Shown here in pieces: positions 7,270-15,434 of a stretch of DNA of 15,434 bases. Source of the DNA: Deinococcus sp. Leaf326 (GTDB taxonomy: Bacteria > Deinococcota > Deinococci > Deinococcales > Deinococcaceae). The translations under genes were made by a program, and so were the position numbers. Location of the stretch: NCBI RefSeq assembly GCF_001424185.1, contig NZ_LMOM01000026.1:58406-73839 (forward strand). The letters are read 5' to 3'. A model generated the notes under the pieces. It searched no databases. It worked only from the letters and a program-made list of their open reading frames with translations, and was not told where the DNA came from. Each line of letters begins with the position of its first letter. The stretch's first letter is position 1.

Positions 7270-10200
7270 TTACGCCGCCTGTGCGGGACTGGCCACGCTC
7301 TCCACGACCTCCGCCCCCAGCACGCGGGCCACGAGCTGCAGCAGCCGGGCGTGCAGCTTCGGGCTGGCTGTCGTCTGCTTGGTCTTGTCGAGCACGCTGT
7401 CCACGGCCGAGAGCACGATGACCTGCTGCACCACCTGCACGCCGTCCACGGTCTGCACCTGGAAGTGCATCACCGTCTCCTTGCAGATCAGGCGGCTCAT
7501 CAGGCCGAAGCTGTCCTCCGGATTCACCAGTTCCACCCGCTGCCCACTCAAGGACAGGCTCACCACCAGTTCCGGGTCGCGCGGGCAGACCTTCTTCGCC
7601 CGGCGGCTGTCCACCACGTACACCTGCAAGGCGTCGCTCAGGGCAATGCGCGGGACCTCCAGCGCGGCCGCGGCCTGGTAGAGCCCGGCGTCCGTGTTCG
7701 GCGTGAAGTCCGTGGCCCGCATAAGCTGGCTGCCCGTGAAGGTGCGCGATTCGCCCTTCTCGCTCGTCGCCATGATGACCCCCGTCGTGACCTGCCGCAC
7801 GGTGAAGCGCTGATAGTCGGCCTTGAAGCTCAGGCCCTCGTGGACCGGCAGCAGCCCGAACCAGAAGATCTCACCGGTGTAGTCCACGAGCCGCGCCAGA
7901 GGGAAGTCCCCCATCTGCTTCAGGGCCGTCACGCGCTGATCGAAGACGCCCCGCGCCACCCGGACGCGCACGTGGTCGTTCGCGGTCAGCCCGTACTTGC
8001 GGCGCCGGCCCTTCTCGTAGCGCTGCTGCACGACGTCCCGGGCGTTCAGGGCCGCCGCGAGGCTTTCGAGCTGACGCTCCAGGGCAGCGCGGCCGGTCCG
8101 TTCGGCGAGTTCCGTCTTCTTGGAGAGGATCTGCGCCCGGGTGGCCTCCACGTCGTCGCTCATGAGCAGCGCCATTTCCTCGCCGGAGAAGCCCTGCCCG
8201 GAGTTGCCGAGTTCGTCGATCTCACTGTCCCACAGCTGCGAGAGCCAGGACTTCTTCCCGGACATGATCGTGTAGGTCAGGGTATCGAACGAGCCGCGCA
8301 TGAGCAGGTAGACGTTGCGGAGCTTGTCCACCGTGTTGCCCTGCCGCGCACCGCGCCCGACCCGCTGGCGGATCTCCTCGAAGTTCCAGGGCATGTCCGC
8401 ATTGATGATCAGGCTCGTGCCCACCTGGAGGTTGAAGCCCTGGCCGAGCACGTCCGTCCCGAGGATGAGGGTGAGGTCGCCGTAGTTGTAGTCGTCCTCC
8501 AAGTCCTGGCGCTCCACGCTGCTCTTGTGGGTGTCGCTGGAGACGATGGCAATCTCCTGGGCGGGGTAGCCGGCCGCGACGAGCGTGTTCTTCAGGCGGG
8601 TGAAGGCGCCCTGTTTCTCGCCGATGCTGAGGAACACCAGGCCCTTGCCGCCGGTCGCGCGGTTCTCCAGGGCGAGTTCGGCGATGCGCTCGAAGCGGGG
8701 GTTGGGCCCGGCGACATTGAGCAGTACCGGGTCGATGGAGAGCTTGCGCATCTCCCACTGGATCGCGAAGGGGTGGTTGGGTCCCTTGGCACGCGCGTCG
8801 GCGTTCCGGGCCCGCTCGCGCAGGCTGGTGTAGAGGTGCGCCTGCTCGGCACTCATGTCGATCATCACCTCGTCGACTTCCGCCGTGGGCACCGCCAGGG
8901 GCTGCCCGGTGCCAGTCACGACCTCGGGATCGCCGTACGTCCGGCTGATCACGTGGTTGGCGATGATGTGACGCAACTCCCGCAGACGCCGGAAGCCGGT
9001 CACGCACGGCTTGACGTCGACGCTGCCGTCCATGCCGGTGATGATCTGCGGCTCGATCTTGAGGTACTGATCCATCAGGGCTTCCCCCGTGGGCAGACCG
9101 TAAGAGGGCAGGGCGTCCGTGACCATGCTCAGCATGGCGCCGATCTCCAGGGGGCTGTTCTTGACCCAACTGGCGGTGAAGGCGAAGGTGCTGCCCCCCC
9201 GCTCGCGGATGTAGCGCCCCTTATGCAGGGCATCGAGTGAGCGCTGTGACTCGCCCCCAGCCCCCAGGAAGCGGGGCGTTTCGCCAAAAACGGCCGGAGG
9301 GGATGCCAAATTCTTCAGCCCATGAGCCTCATCGTGCCCGAGGAAATCGCAGCCCAGGACCTCGAAGCACAGGTCGCCCGGCCGCGCGACGTTCACCCGG
9401 CTCATCATGGCGCCGAAGACCCCGAGCTGGCGGACCAACTCCTGGTGGCGGCCGCGGCGGGGCTGGCCCTCGAAGGCATCCTGCGTTTCGAGGTTGCGCA
9501 GGTACTGTGGGTCGTCCATGATCAGCCGCTGGCGGTTCTCACGGAGCATCGGCAGGCTGGTCAGCGCCTCCCGACTCATGATGATGAGGTCCACCGTGCC
9601 GGCCGCCAGGGAGGCGATCTTGGTCTTCTTGACCGCAGGGGTGTCCTTGGTCCAGGCCTCGATGCGCTGCCCGTCCTTGAGCATGTAGGAGCCGTCGCGC
9701 TTGCGCTTGTAGACGACCTGGCCCTTCTTGTCGTGGCGCACGCTCATCCCGACCGTGACGATGTTCCAGCTCGGGTAGGCCTCACGGGCGTTCGTCGCCC
9801 AGTTGCTCACGAGCCCGGCGGGGACGCTGATGATGGGACGGGAGGCCCGGCCGCACATCTTGAGGTAACCGATGAGCAGCAGCATCTCGATGGTCTTCCC
9901 CAGACCGACGTCGTAGTTGTTGACCATGCCCGGAGTCATCGCCATGGTGCGCACGTCCATGAGCTGGTACGGGTGCGGGGTCTTGCCCTGATAGCCGGCG
10001 ATGGCCAGGGGGCGCGTGCTGCCCTGGGCGCGGAGCGTGGCGCCACGGGCGAAGGTGTAGGCGTCCTCGACGAGTTGCGCGAAGGCGCTCTCCGGCAACC
10101 AGGCCTGGAAGTGGCGGGTGACCTGCGCTTCGTACTGCCGGGCGTCCTCGATGGCCAGGGTACGGGCGGCCGTGTACTCTTCCTTGCTCATCTCCTTGGC

Positions 10201-12459
10201 ACCGCGAATGGTCTCGACCTCAGTCTTGTGGTTGAGGAAGGCCTCGAGCGCACGGCTCTGATCGAAGTCGAAGGCGCTGCGGGCTTGGACGAGTTCGTCG
10301 CCGGCACTGGCGCGGACGCTGAGCTTGACGGCGCCGCGGGTGCGCTCGACGTTGAGCAGGGGCTTGCCGTTCTGCGCGGCATCGAGATAGGCGTTGACCC
10401 AGGCCTCGAGTGCAGCGACAGGGAGGACCGGGTCGCGGGGGGAGAGGTTCAGGTCCGCGACGGGGGTGCGGCGCACGCGGGTCATGAACTCGTCGGCCTG
10501 GGCGAGCAGCGTCTCGCGGCGGTGGCCCGTGAAGGCCCGGGCGAGATCGCGGGCTTCTCCGGAGCGGAGGATGGCGTGGCCGGCGTAGTAGAGGCCGGGT
10601 TCGATCCAGCGCTCCCCATCGAAGGCATAGTGCTCGGTGAGGAACACGGCCGCCTCTTCCACGCTGACTCCGGCGTAATCGCTGAGCGTGTCCTCGGTGA
10701 GGGCCAGCAAGTCCGCCAACTGTCCGGCCACCTCTTCGATGCCTTGACCGGTGATGGGCAGGCGCACGTCGACGTCATCGGGCAGGTGCAGCTCACCCGA
10801 CTCGGTGATGTGGCTCAGCAGGAGGGAGAACAGCGGGTAGGCGTCCACCAGGCGGAGGAACCGCTGGCGGTTGAAGTTGCCGTGCTGACGAACGTAGGCC
10901 TGGAAGCGGGCCTGCACCAGGGCCCGGCGACGGGGGGTTTCCACCCGGCCGGCCGTGCGGGCGTGCAGGTAGCTTTCCAGCGTCTGGGCCAGCTCGGCGG
11001 CGTGAAAGACGCGCGGGTCGGCGAAATCGTCCGTCACCTGCCACGCGCCGAGGCGGAAGCAGTACCGGCGGTCGGTGCTCAGGGTGCCCTCGGCGATCGG
11101 GAAGAACTGGGCCTCCTCACTGGCCTCGAAGAATGCCTGGGCCGCTGGGTCACCGTGCAGGCTGCGCACCGTTTCGATCATGCTGCGCAGGGTGATGGGC
11201 GCCGACTTCCGGGCGGCCTGAAGCTGGGTGACGATGGCCGAGGTGTCCGCACGCACTTCCCCGCGGAGGGCGGGCTGACCGAATCGACCGGTGGTGAAGT
11301 CGGCGCGGACGCGGCCGAGGTGGTTGGCTTGCAGATTCAGGGTCAGAGCGTGGGTCCACTCCCCATCCGTTTCGGTGCTCTGGACGAGCCCCTTGCCCTC
11401 GCTGAAGCCCTGAACGAGGGTCTGATGGGTCATGTCCGGGCAGTGACGCAGGAGCATTTCCGTGAGCTGGGTGTCGGTGTGCAGGGCGCACCCCTCGGCG
11501 ACCCCGACGTCGTGGCGGCGCAGGACGAGCAGGACCTTTGTGACGCCCGCGCCCGCCTCGCGGAACGCCCCCTCGGGCACCACGACCGCGTGCAGGGGCA
11601 GTGCCTGACGGAGCAGGGCGGCCCGCCAGTCCCGGTGACGCTGGCCGTGCAGGACGCTCAGGGGGAGGAGGGCAACGACCGTGCCGCCGTGCATGACGCG
11701 GCGCAGGGTCTGGGTCATGAAGTACCGCTCGCTGCGCACCTCATCTCGTTCGTGCAGATCGCGCGTGGCGCCCCGATTGCCGAACGGGGGGTTGAGCACC
11801 GCTAGGTTGAAGAGCGGGTCACTGGAACGGGTGTTATAGGACTCCATCGCCATGACGTGCACGGCCGCGTGGGGATGCAGCAGCTGCGCGGCGCGGCCGG
11901 CGACCGGGTCGAGCTCGACCCCTGTGAGGTGCAGGCCAGCAGGTGCCTGCGCGAGGAGACCGCCGTTGCCGCAAGAGGGCTCGAGGGCACGGACGGGTTT
12001 CTTGAGATCGTCGAGCTTCTGTCCCAGGCAGGCGAGGGTCCACATCAGGGCCCCGATCTCGCCGGGCGTGTAGAACTGGTCGATGCTCTCGCTCTGGTCG
12101 CCGAGACCGCCCGTGCTGCTGTACGCGCGCAGGATGTTCAGGTCCGGCTCCGGGGCGAGGATGGCCTGCCGGGCGAGGGCATTCGCCTGCAGTCGGGCAG
12201 CCACCTGCCCACCGGTCGCTTCGACGCCGTACGCCAGCCCCTCGGGGGCGGGGGCAGGCTGCGTTTCGCTCACCACGTCAGGCGAGGCCTGCGCGGCCAG
12301 GAGCTCACCGTTCAGGGGGAGCAGGTCCTGGAAGACCGTCGCGCGGTCAGGCTGGGCCGTCTTGAGGAGGGCGGCCGGGGCAGCGTTGGCGGCTTCGTTG
12401 AGACCGAAGAGGGCCATGATGCCGGTGACGATGCGCAGCGCGAAGGACTTTTTATTCAT
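7270..12459 (-). CDS. DNA N6-adenine methyltransferase - SF2 helicase fusion, DarB-like, 1729 residues
   Basis: This single protein joins a DNA methyltransferase to a superfamily 2 (SNF2/strawberry-notch-like) helicase. Methyltransferase landmarks are FYTP (129-132), EPSCGNGG (160-167, SAM binding), GVELDP (180-185) and NPPFG (223-227, catalytic, N6-adenine type). About 500 residues of unassigned, mostly helical sequence follow. Helicase motifs are DVGLGKT (Lys855, Walker A), DEAH (1043-1046), GTDVLGQGFNLQ and QRVGRGARQG (from 1365). Residues after 1430 are a coiled linker and a strand-rich tail of unknown type. The order resembles phage P1 DarB and related mobile-element proteins that protect incoming DNA. 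The start at ATG 12459-12457 is odd: no clear ribosome site precedes it, and an in-frame stop lies 30 bases upstream. Residues 1-26 look like a Sec signal peptide (VTGIMALFGL, then ANA) although the enzyme should act in the cytoplasm. Whether both activities are live is unproven, but all listed motifs are intact. Confidence 0.87.
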   Translation of the reverse strand: MNKKSFALRIVTGIMALFGLNEAANAAPAALLKTAQPDRATVFQDLLPLNGELLAAQASPDVVSETQPAPAPEGLAYGVEATGGQVAARLQANALARQAILAPEPDLNILRAYSSTGGLGDQSESIDQFYTPGEIGALMWTLACLGQKLDDLKKPVRALEPSCGNGGLLAQAPAGLHLTGVELDPVAGRAAQLLHPHAAVHVMAMESYNTRSSDPLFNLAVLNPPFGNRGATRDLHERDEVRSERYFMTQTLRRVMHGGTVVALLPLSVLHGQRHRDWRAALLRQALPLHAVVVPEGAFREAGAGVTKVLLVLRRHDVGVAEGCALHTDTQLTEMLLRHCPDMTHQTLVQGFSEGKGLVQSTETDGEWTHALTLNLQANHLGRVRADFTTGRFGQPALRGEVRADTSAIVTQLQAARKSAPITLRSMIETVRSLHGDPAAQAFFEASEEAQFFPIAEGTLSTDRRYCFRLGAWQVTDDFADPRVFHAAELAQTLESYLHARTAGRVETPRRRALVQARFQAYVRQHGNFNRQRFLRLVDAYPLFSLLLSHITESGELHLPDDVDVRLPITGQGIEEVAGQLADLLALTEDTLSDYAGVSVEEAAVFLTEHYAFDGERWIEPGLYYAGHAILRSGEARDLARAFTGHRRETLLAQADEFMTRVRRTPVADLNLSPRDPVLPVAALEAWVNAYLDAAQNGKPLLNVERTRGAVKLSVRASAGDELVQARSAFDFDQSRALEAFLNHKTEVETIRGAKEMSKEEYTAARTLAIEDARQYEAQVTRHFQAWLPESAFAQLVEDAYTFARGATLRAQGSTRPLAIAGYQGKTPHPYQLMDVRTMAMTPGMVNNYDVGLGKTIEMLLLIGYLKMCGRASRPIISVPAGLVSNWATNAREAYPSWNIVTVGMSVRHDKKGQVVYKRKRDGSYMLKDGQRIEAWTKDTPAVKKTKIASLAAGTVDLIIMSREALTSLPMLRENRQRLIMDDPQYLRNLETQDAFEGQPRRGRHQELVRQLGVFGAMMSRVNVARPGDLCFEVLGCDFLGHDEAHGLKNLASPPAVFGETPRFLGAGGESQRSLDALHKGRYIRERGGSTFAFTASWVKNSPLEIGAMLSMVTDALPSYGLPTGEALMDQYLKIEPQIITGMDGSVDVKPCVTGFRRLRELRHIIANHVISRTYGDPEVVTGTGQPLAVPTAEVDEVMIDMSAEQAHLYTSLRERARNADARAKGPNHPFAIQWEMRKLSIDPVLLNVAGPNPRFERIAELALENRATGGKGLVFLSIGEKQGAFTRLKNTLVAAGYPAQEIAIVSSDTHKSSVERQDLEDDYNYGDLTLILGTDVLGQGFNLQVGTSLIINADMPWNFEEIRQRVGRGARQGNTVDKLRNVYLLMRGSFDTLTYTIMSGKKSWLSQLWDSEIDELGNSGQGFSGEEMALLMSDDVEATRAQILSKKTELAERTGRAALERQLESLAAALNARDVVQQRYEKGRRRKYGLTANDHVRVRVARGVFDQRVTALKQMGDFPLARLVDYTGEIFWFGLLPVHEGLSFKADYQRFTVRQVTTGVIMATSEKGESRTFTGSQLMRATDFTPNTDAGLYQAAAALEVPRIALSDALQVYVVDSRRAKKVCPRDPELVVSLSLSGQRVELVNPEDSFGLMSRLICKETVMHFQVQTVDGVQVVQQVIVLSAVDSVLDKTKQTTASPKLHARLLQLVARVLGAEVVESVASPAQAA

Positions 12460-12471
12460 AGGGTCGGGGGT

Positions 12472-12502
12472 ACGCGGTGTCGGCCGTCAGGACGAACCGC
12501 GT
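12472..12502 (-). repeat. Inverted repeat upstream of the methyltransferase-helicase gene
   Basis: ACGCGGT (12472-12478) pairs with ACCGCGT (12496-12502), a perfect 7-bp repeat with a 17-base spacer, ending 13 bases before the start codon at 12459. It could be an operator or a leader hairpin. The rest of the 115-base gap shows no promoter I can call and no Shine-Dalgarno. Confidence 0.4.
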
Positions 12503-12574
12503 GAGGGAAAAGCAGGTGGGGGGACGCAAAGACACCTTCAGAGACGACCTCGGCAAAACCAGAGACGCTGCGGG

Positions 12575-14279
12575 CTACATCTGGTCGCGCAATCGGGTCA
12601 GGATCTGAAACAACGTGCGAGCGATGTTCTCCGTGTCGTGCACGGGCACCGCGGTTCCGAACAGTGCCTCCCAGATCGCCAGTCCCTGAATGCCTTCCCC
12701 GATCAGGAGGGGAACGATGGTGCGGTGCTCTCGCTGCTGCTCACCGAGCAGCAGGCCACACATGACGCGGTCGTACGCCACGAGTTCGCCGTCGCAGATA
12801 ATGGCGATGACTTCCCGCTCGTCCAGTCGACGTTCACCTGCCAGGACGAGTCGGAGGGCACTCGAGAGTAGGGTCCCCCCCTTGGCCTCCAGGCCGGCAA
12901 TGGCGTCCACACTCTCGGCCCAGGGCATGTCCACGGGCACAGTCTCATAGGCCTTGTAGTCGAAGCTGACGACCTGCAGGCGGCTGCCGGCGAGATTCGC
13001 TGCACGGGCCAGCATCAGGGCGGCTTCCTGTGCAGCGTTCAGGCGCGCCGACCTTGCGGCCGAAGTATTTCTCCGCACCCTGCGTGTAGCGGTCGTAGCG
13101 GAATCGGCCCTTGCTGCGGTGGGGCGTGGCATGTGCGGGGCGGATGGGCGGGGCGAGGATGCGGGTGAGGTGCCGAGCGTGGACCTCAATGCGGTCGAGG
13201 ATCTCCTCTGCACTTTCCCGTCGGCTGAGATCGCGGGCCGGACCAGCGTGATCCGACGCTCCCTGGCTGGGGTCTTCGCCGGGAGCGGGTGGGGGCGGCG
13301 CGGGCAGGGGCACCTCTCCCCTCCCCTGTTCGTTGGCATCCTCCTCGTCTTCTGAGGTGACCGCCGTGGCCCCGGATGGTTCTGTACTGGTCTCGGGCGC
13401 CTCGGGGGCGTCGTCCTCCTGTTCAGAGGAATCTCCCCCTCCAGTGCGCGCCTCGTCCTCGGCCTGGGCATCGTCCTGCTCGGGATCGGAGGTCTCCCCT
13501 CCCCCACCGGCACCCTCTGCTTCTTCGTCCTCACCCGGTTCCCCAGTCTTTGGCGCTTGCTCCTGCTCCTCGGGTTGTTCTTCGCTCATGCCTCCACCAT
13601 CTGCACTCAGCTCGGGCCTGGACTTCGGGGATTCACCCGCGGGCGGTGCAGGGCGCAAGGCCAGGATCTGCGCCGCCAGACGCTCGACCCCGTCGCGGGT
13701 GGTCTCCCAGGCTTCCTCGACGAGTGGCCGGGCCTGTTCCCAGGCCTCCTGATCCTGCGCCTGGAGCTCGAAGGGGACGTCCGGCCGGTCATAACTCCAC
13801 CGCCACCGCAGGCACGCCGTCATAAAGTCGATCGGCTCCGGGTCATCCTTCAGGAGCATGGCGTCGCCGAGGAAGTCGAAGTCGCTGCAAAGTTCCGGGA
13901 AGCGCCGCATGACGAGGCGCTCCATGCGCTCGTCCTCCAGGGCATTCCAGAGCCAGCCCAGCTCCCCGGCGGGCTTGCTCGCGCTGAAGACGACGTGACC
14001 GGCCTCGTGCGCCATGATGGCCCGCAGCAGCTGGGTCCGCTGGCCATGCGGCGTCTGCGGGTCGAAGCGCACCCCCATGGCCGGAACGGGAATCAGGTCG
14101 GGGTTGAGGAGGACGCGGCGCTGTTCGGGGATGACCCCGGCAATGAGGCGGCCGCGCTGGAGTTCGAGACGGAAGTCACGACGGCGACTGACGAGACGGA
14201 AGAGCTGCTCGACGTAGCGCCGCCAGGCGAGTTGCTGGTGCCAGGCGAGGGTGGGCTGCAGGGTGGGAAGGGTGATCAT
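12575..14279 (-). pseudogene. CobT-like protein: HEAGH zincin motif, acidic linker, VWA domain; frameshifted and missing MIDAS
   Basis: Read from ATG 14279, the first frame gives a helical N-terminus with MAHEAGHVVF (His91, Glu92, His95) and NALEDERMERL (109-121), a zincin-like arrangement. A long Glu/Asp/Gly/Pro/Ser linker (about 210-330) follows, then RFRYDRYTQGAEKYFGRKVG. This frame then runs out of sense and stops at 12945. The C-terminal half continues in another frame from about 13041 to TAG 12577-12575: NAAQEAALMLARAANLAGS, QVVSFDYKAYETV, KGGTLLSSALRLVL and VIAIICDGE, as in von Willebrand A domains. The metal-binding DxSxS strand expected between the two parts is absent in every frame, so about 15-20 codons seem to be deleted. 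Family members pair with MoxR/CobS-type AAA+ ATPases, and such a gene lies directly upstream. As written it is broken; an assembly deletion would be the alternative. The length with the gap filled would be near 585 residues. Confidence 0.72.
13041..13053 (-). other. Deletion/frameshift junction in the VWA gene
   Basis: KYFGRKVG in the first frame is followed within about four codons by NAAQEAALML in the second. The palindrome GGCGCGCC (13042-13049) sits exactly on the junction. The beta-strand and DxSxS motif that normally separate these segments have no bases left to encode them, so this is a deletion of a length not divisible by three rather than a single-base slip. Confidence 0.6.
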
Positions 14280-14292
14280 GCTACACGAACAT

Positions 14293-14310
14293 CCCCAGCC
14301 GGGGCTGGGG
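14293..14310 (-). promoter_or_regulatory. Hairpin between the AAA+ and VWA genes
   Basis: CCCCAGC (14293-14299) pairs with GCTGGGG (14304-14310), seven base pairs with loop CGGG. On the - strand the 3' arm ends in GGGGA, twelve bases before the ATG at 14279; this is the only purine-rich candidate ribosome site and its spacing is long. It occupies part of the 90-base gap after the AAA+ gene. No T-run follows. Confidence 0.45.
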
Positions 14311-14369
14311 GAGGGGCATTGTTCCTGGGTACGCGCGTTCCCTGAAGAGTTGCGCGGGCCTCTTGCCCC

Positions 14370-15434
14370 TCAGGCGACCTGAAGCTCATTCAGCACCTGT
14401 TCTCTGAGTGTCCCGAGCAGGGCTTCCTTGACGGCTTCCTCAAGGGCGCCCGTGTGAGGATCGCGTGGGCAGCAGTAGGGCAACGCCACGGTTTCGAAGG
14501 CCTCCAGGAACGCAACCGCGAGTTCCTCCCCCTCATCCACGAGGGTCCGGACTTCCTTGATGAGGGCGATGGTCTTGCGGGCATCCAGGGCACGGAGGGG
14601 GAGCGCCCCTGGGGTGCTCATCGCCTGTCGGGTGACGAGCTCCGCCTCGAAGGCCACGTCCGCTATCCGCTCGTCACCCGCGACCTGGAGGTAGAGGGCG
14701 CGGGCGGTCTGTTCGTCGGCCTCCCGGTACTCGAGGGTCAGGTCGATGCGGCTGAGGAGTGCGCCGTCCAGCCGGTCGGCAGTCTGGAGGTGATCCTGTC
14801 CGAGGTTGGTGGTCATCACCCAGGTGAGGTTCTGGACGGGGCAGGCCAGGTGCTCGCCATTGGGGAGCGGCAGGAGGTAGTGGCGTTCTCCCCCACTGAG
14901 CATGTCCTGCGGGATGCCGACCGCGAGGGCTTCGGCGGTGCTGATGGCATCGAGCGCCCCGATCAGGACGTTCAGGGTTTCCGGCAGGTACCGGAGCACC
15001 TCGTCGATCAGCAACAGGGTGGGTGCTTTCGCTGCCATAAGAAACGCCCGGCTGATGGGGCCGTCTACCCACGCCGGCCCGTTGGCGGTGGGATAGACCG
15101 CCCCGATGAAGTCGCGGTCCTCGACCCCAGGGGATCCCTTGGCGATGACGAGGTGCAGGCCTTGCTCGACGGCGACCTGCTTGCTCGTTTCCGTCTTGAA
15201 CGTGCCGGGTGGGCCGACGAGCAACGCCACGCCGCCACGCCGGGTCAGCCGGGTGAGCCGGTCGCGGTGGGTCGTTTGGGGCCGGACGCGGAGCGGCGGA
15301 TGGATCAGGGTCGCGAGATTGATCTGTGGCAGCGCCTGGGTATTGAAGTCGGTCTCCAGGGTCGGGTCGCCGTCCTGAGTATCGAGTTCGAAGGAGGCGC
15401 TGCGGCCACCGTCCCCAGCATGGCCCGGAGCAGA
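14370..15434 (-). CDS. MoxR/CobS-type AAA+ ATPase (5' end outside window)
   Basis: The frame is open to the right window edge and 354 residues are visible, ending at TGA 14372-14370. Counting from the window edge, Walker A is GPPGTFKT (74-81) and Walker B is LLLIDEV (Asp144, Glu145). Sensor 1 is VMTTN (Asn210), and an arginine-finger-like LLSRID has Arg229. Between the Walker motifs, SPGVEDRDFIGAVYP and WVDGPISRAF match the MoxR/CobS subgroup, where the segment before Walker B reads G-P-(L/I)-x-x-A. Such ATPases act as chaperones or remodellers together with VWA-domain partners, and a CobT-like VWA gene follows 90 bases downstream. An in-frame GTG at 15230 lies just before Walker A and would cut off RRGG and the upstream helix, so it is not the true start. 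It is likely the first or an early gene of the - strand run; its partner looks broken here. Confidence 0.87.
   Translation of the reverse strand, partial: SAPGHAGDGGRSASFELDTQDGDPTLETDFNTQALPQINLATLIHPPLRVRPQTTHRDRLTRLTRRGGVALLVGPPGTFKTETSKQVAVEQGLHLVIAKGSPGVEDRDFIGAVYPTANGPAWVDGPISRAFLMAAKAPTLLLIDEVLRYLPETLNVLIGALDAISTAEALAVGIPQDMLSGGERHYLLPLPNGEHLACPVQNLTWVMTTNLGQDHLQTADRLDGALLSRIDLTLEYREADEQTARALYLQVAGDERIADVAFEAELVTRQAMSTPGALPLRALDARKTIALIKEVRTLVDEGEELAVAFLEAFETVALPYCCPRDPHTGALEEAVKEALLGTLREQVLNELQVA

Noticed and set aside
6295..9240. 981-residue open frame on the + strand
   Set aside because: It lies wholly antisense to the unknown genes and the C-terminal part of the methyltransferase-helicase, is full of Ala/Gly/Arg/His without recognisable domains, and is explained by GC-rich third positions of the real - strand genes.
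9322..11805. 827-residue open frame on the + strand
   Set aside because: It is a mirror frame of the methyltransferase-helicase, whose motifs are intact on the - strand.

Overview
The window is high-GC bacterial DNA with no tRNA, rRNA, CRISPR array or insertion sequence that I can see. The secreted hydrolases, the lipoprotein and the gene style would fit a Deinococcus-type bacterium, perhaps a plasmid or megaplasmid. That is a weak inference, because no phylogenetic marker is present.

Left part (1-4483, + strand). The end of a type-B carboxylesterase runs in from the left edge. It is followed by an exported Ntn hydrolase of the choloylglycine hydrolase / penicillin V acylase family, whose predicted signal-peptidase site exposes the catalytic Cys. 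Next is a large lipoprotein gene (2007-4483). Its signal peptide and its body lie in different frames, so it is frameshifted near 2124-2134. Base composition falls steeply along this gene: hand-counted 60-base samples go from 63% GC near the start to 37% near the end. It closes with a good intrinsic terminator at 4531-4555.

Right part (4611-15434, - strand). A run of seven genes is read right to left toward the lipoprotein. In transcription order they are: a MoxR/CobS-type AAA+ ATPase (5' end outside the window); a CobT-like protein with an HEAGH zincin motif, an acidic linker and a C-terminal VWA domain (frameshifted, with the MIDAS segment missing); a 1729-residue fusion of an N6-adenine-type DNA methyltransferase and a superfamily 2 helicase; unknown proteins of 103, 232 and 273 residues; and a 215-residue protein with the motif order of the tRNA-guanine / DNA-guanine transglycosylase (TGT/DpdA) superfamily. 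The last two genes overlap as TGATG.

Functionally, the right part combines an AAA+/VWA chaperone pair, a methyltransferase-helicase like the P1 DarB class, and a base-exchange enzyme. This suggests a mobile-element DNA-processing, DNA-modification, anti-restriction or defence module. That grouping is inference from gene order. A recurrent feature is a short GC-rich hairpin in most of the intercistronic gaps, three of them close to the next ribosome binding site. Two frameshifts in 15 kb mean that sequence error should be excluded before treating either gene as dead.
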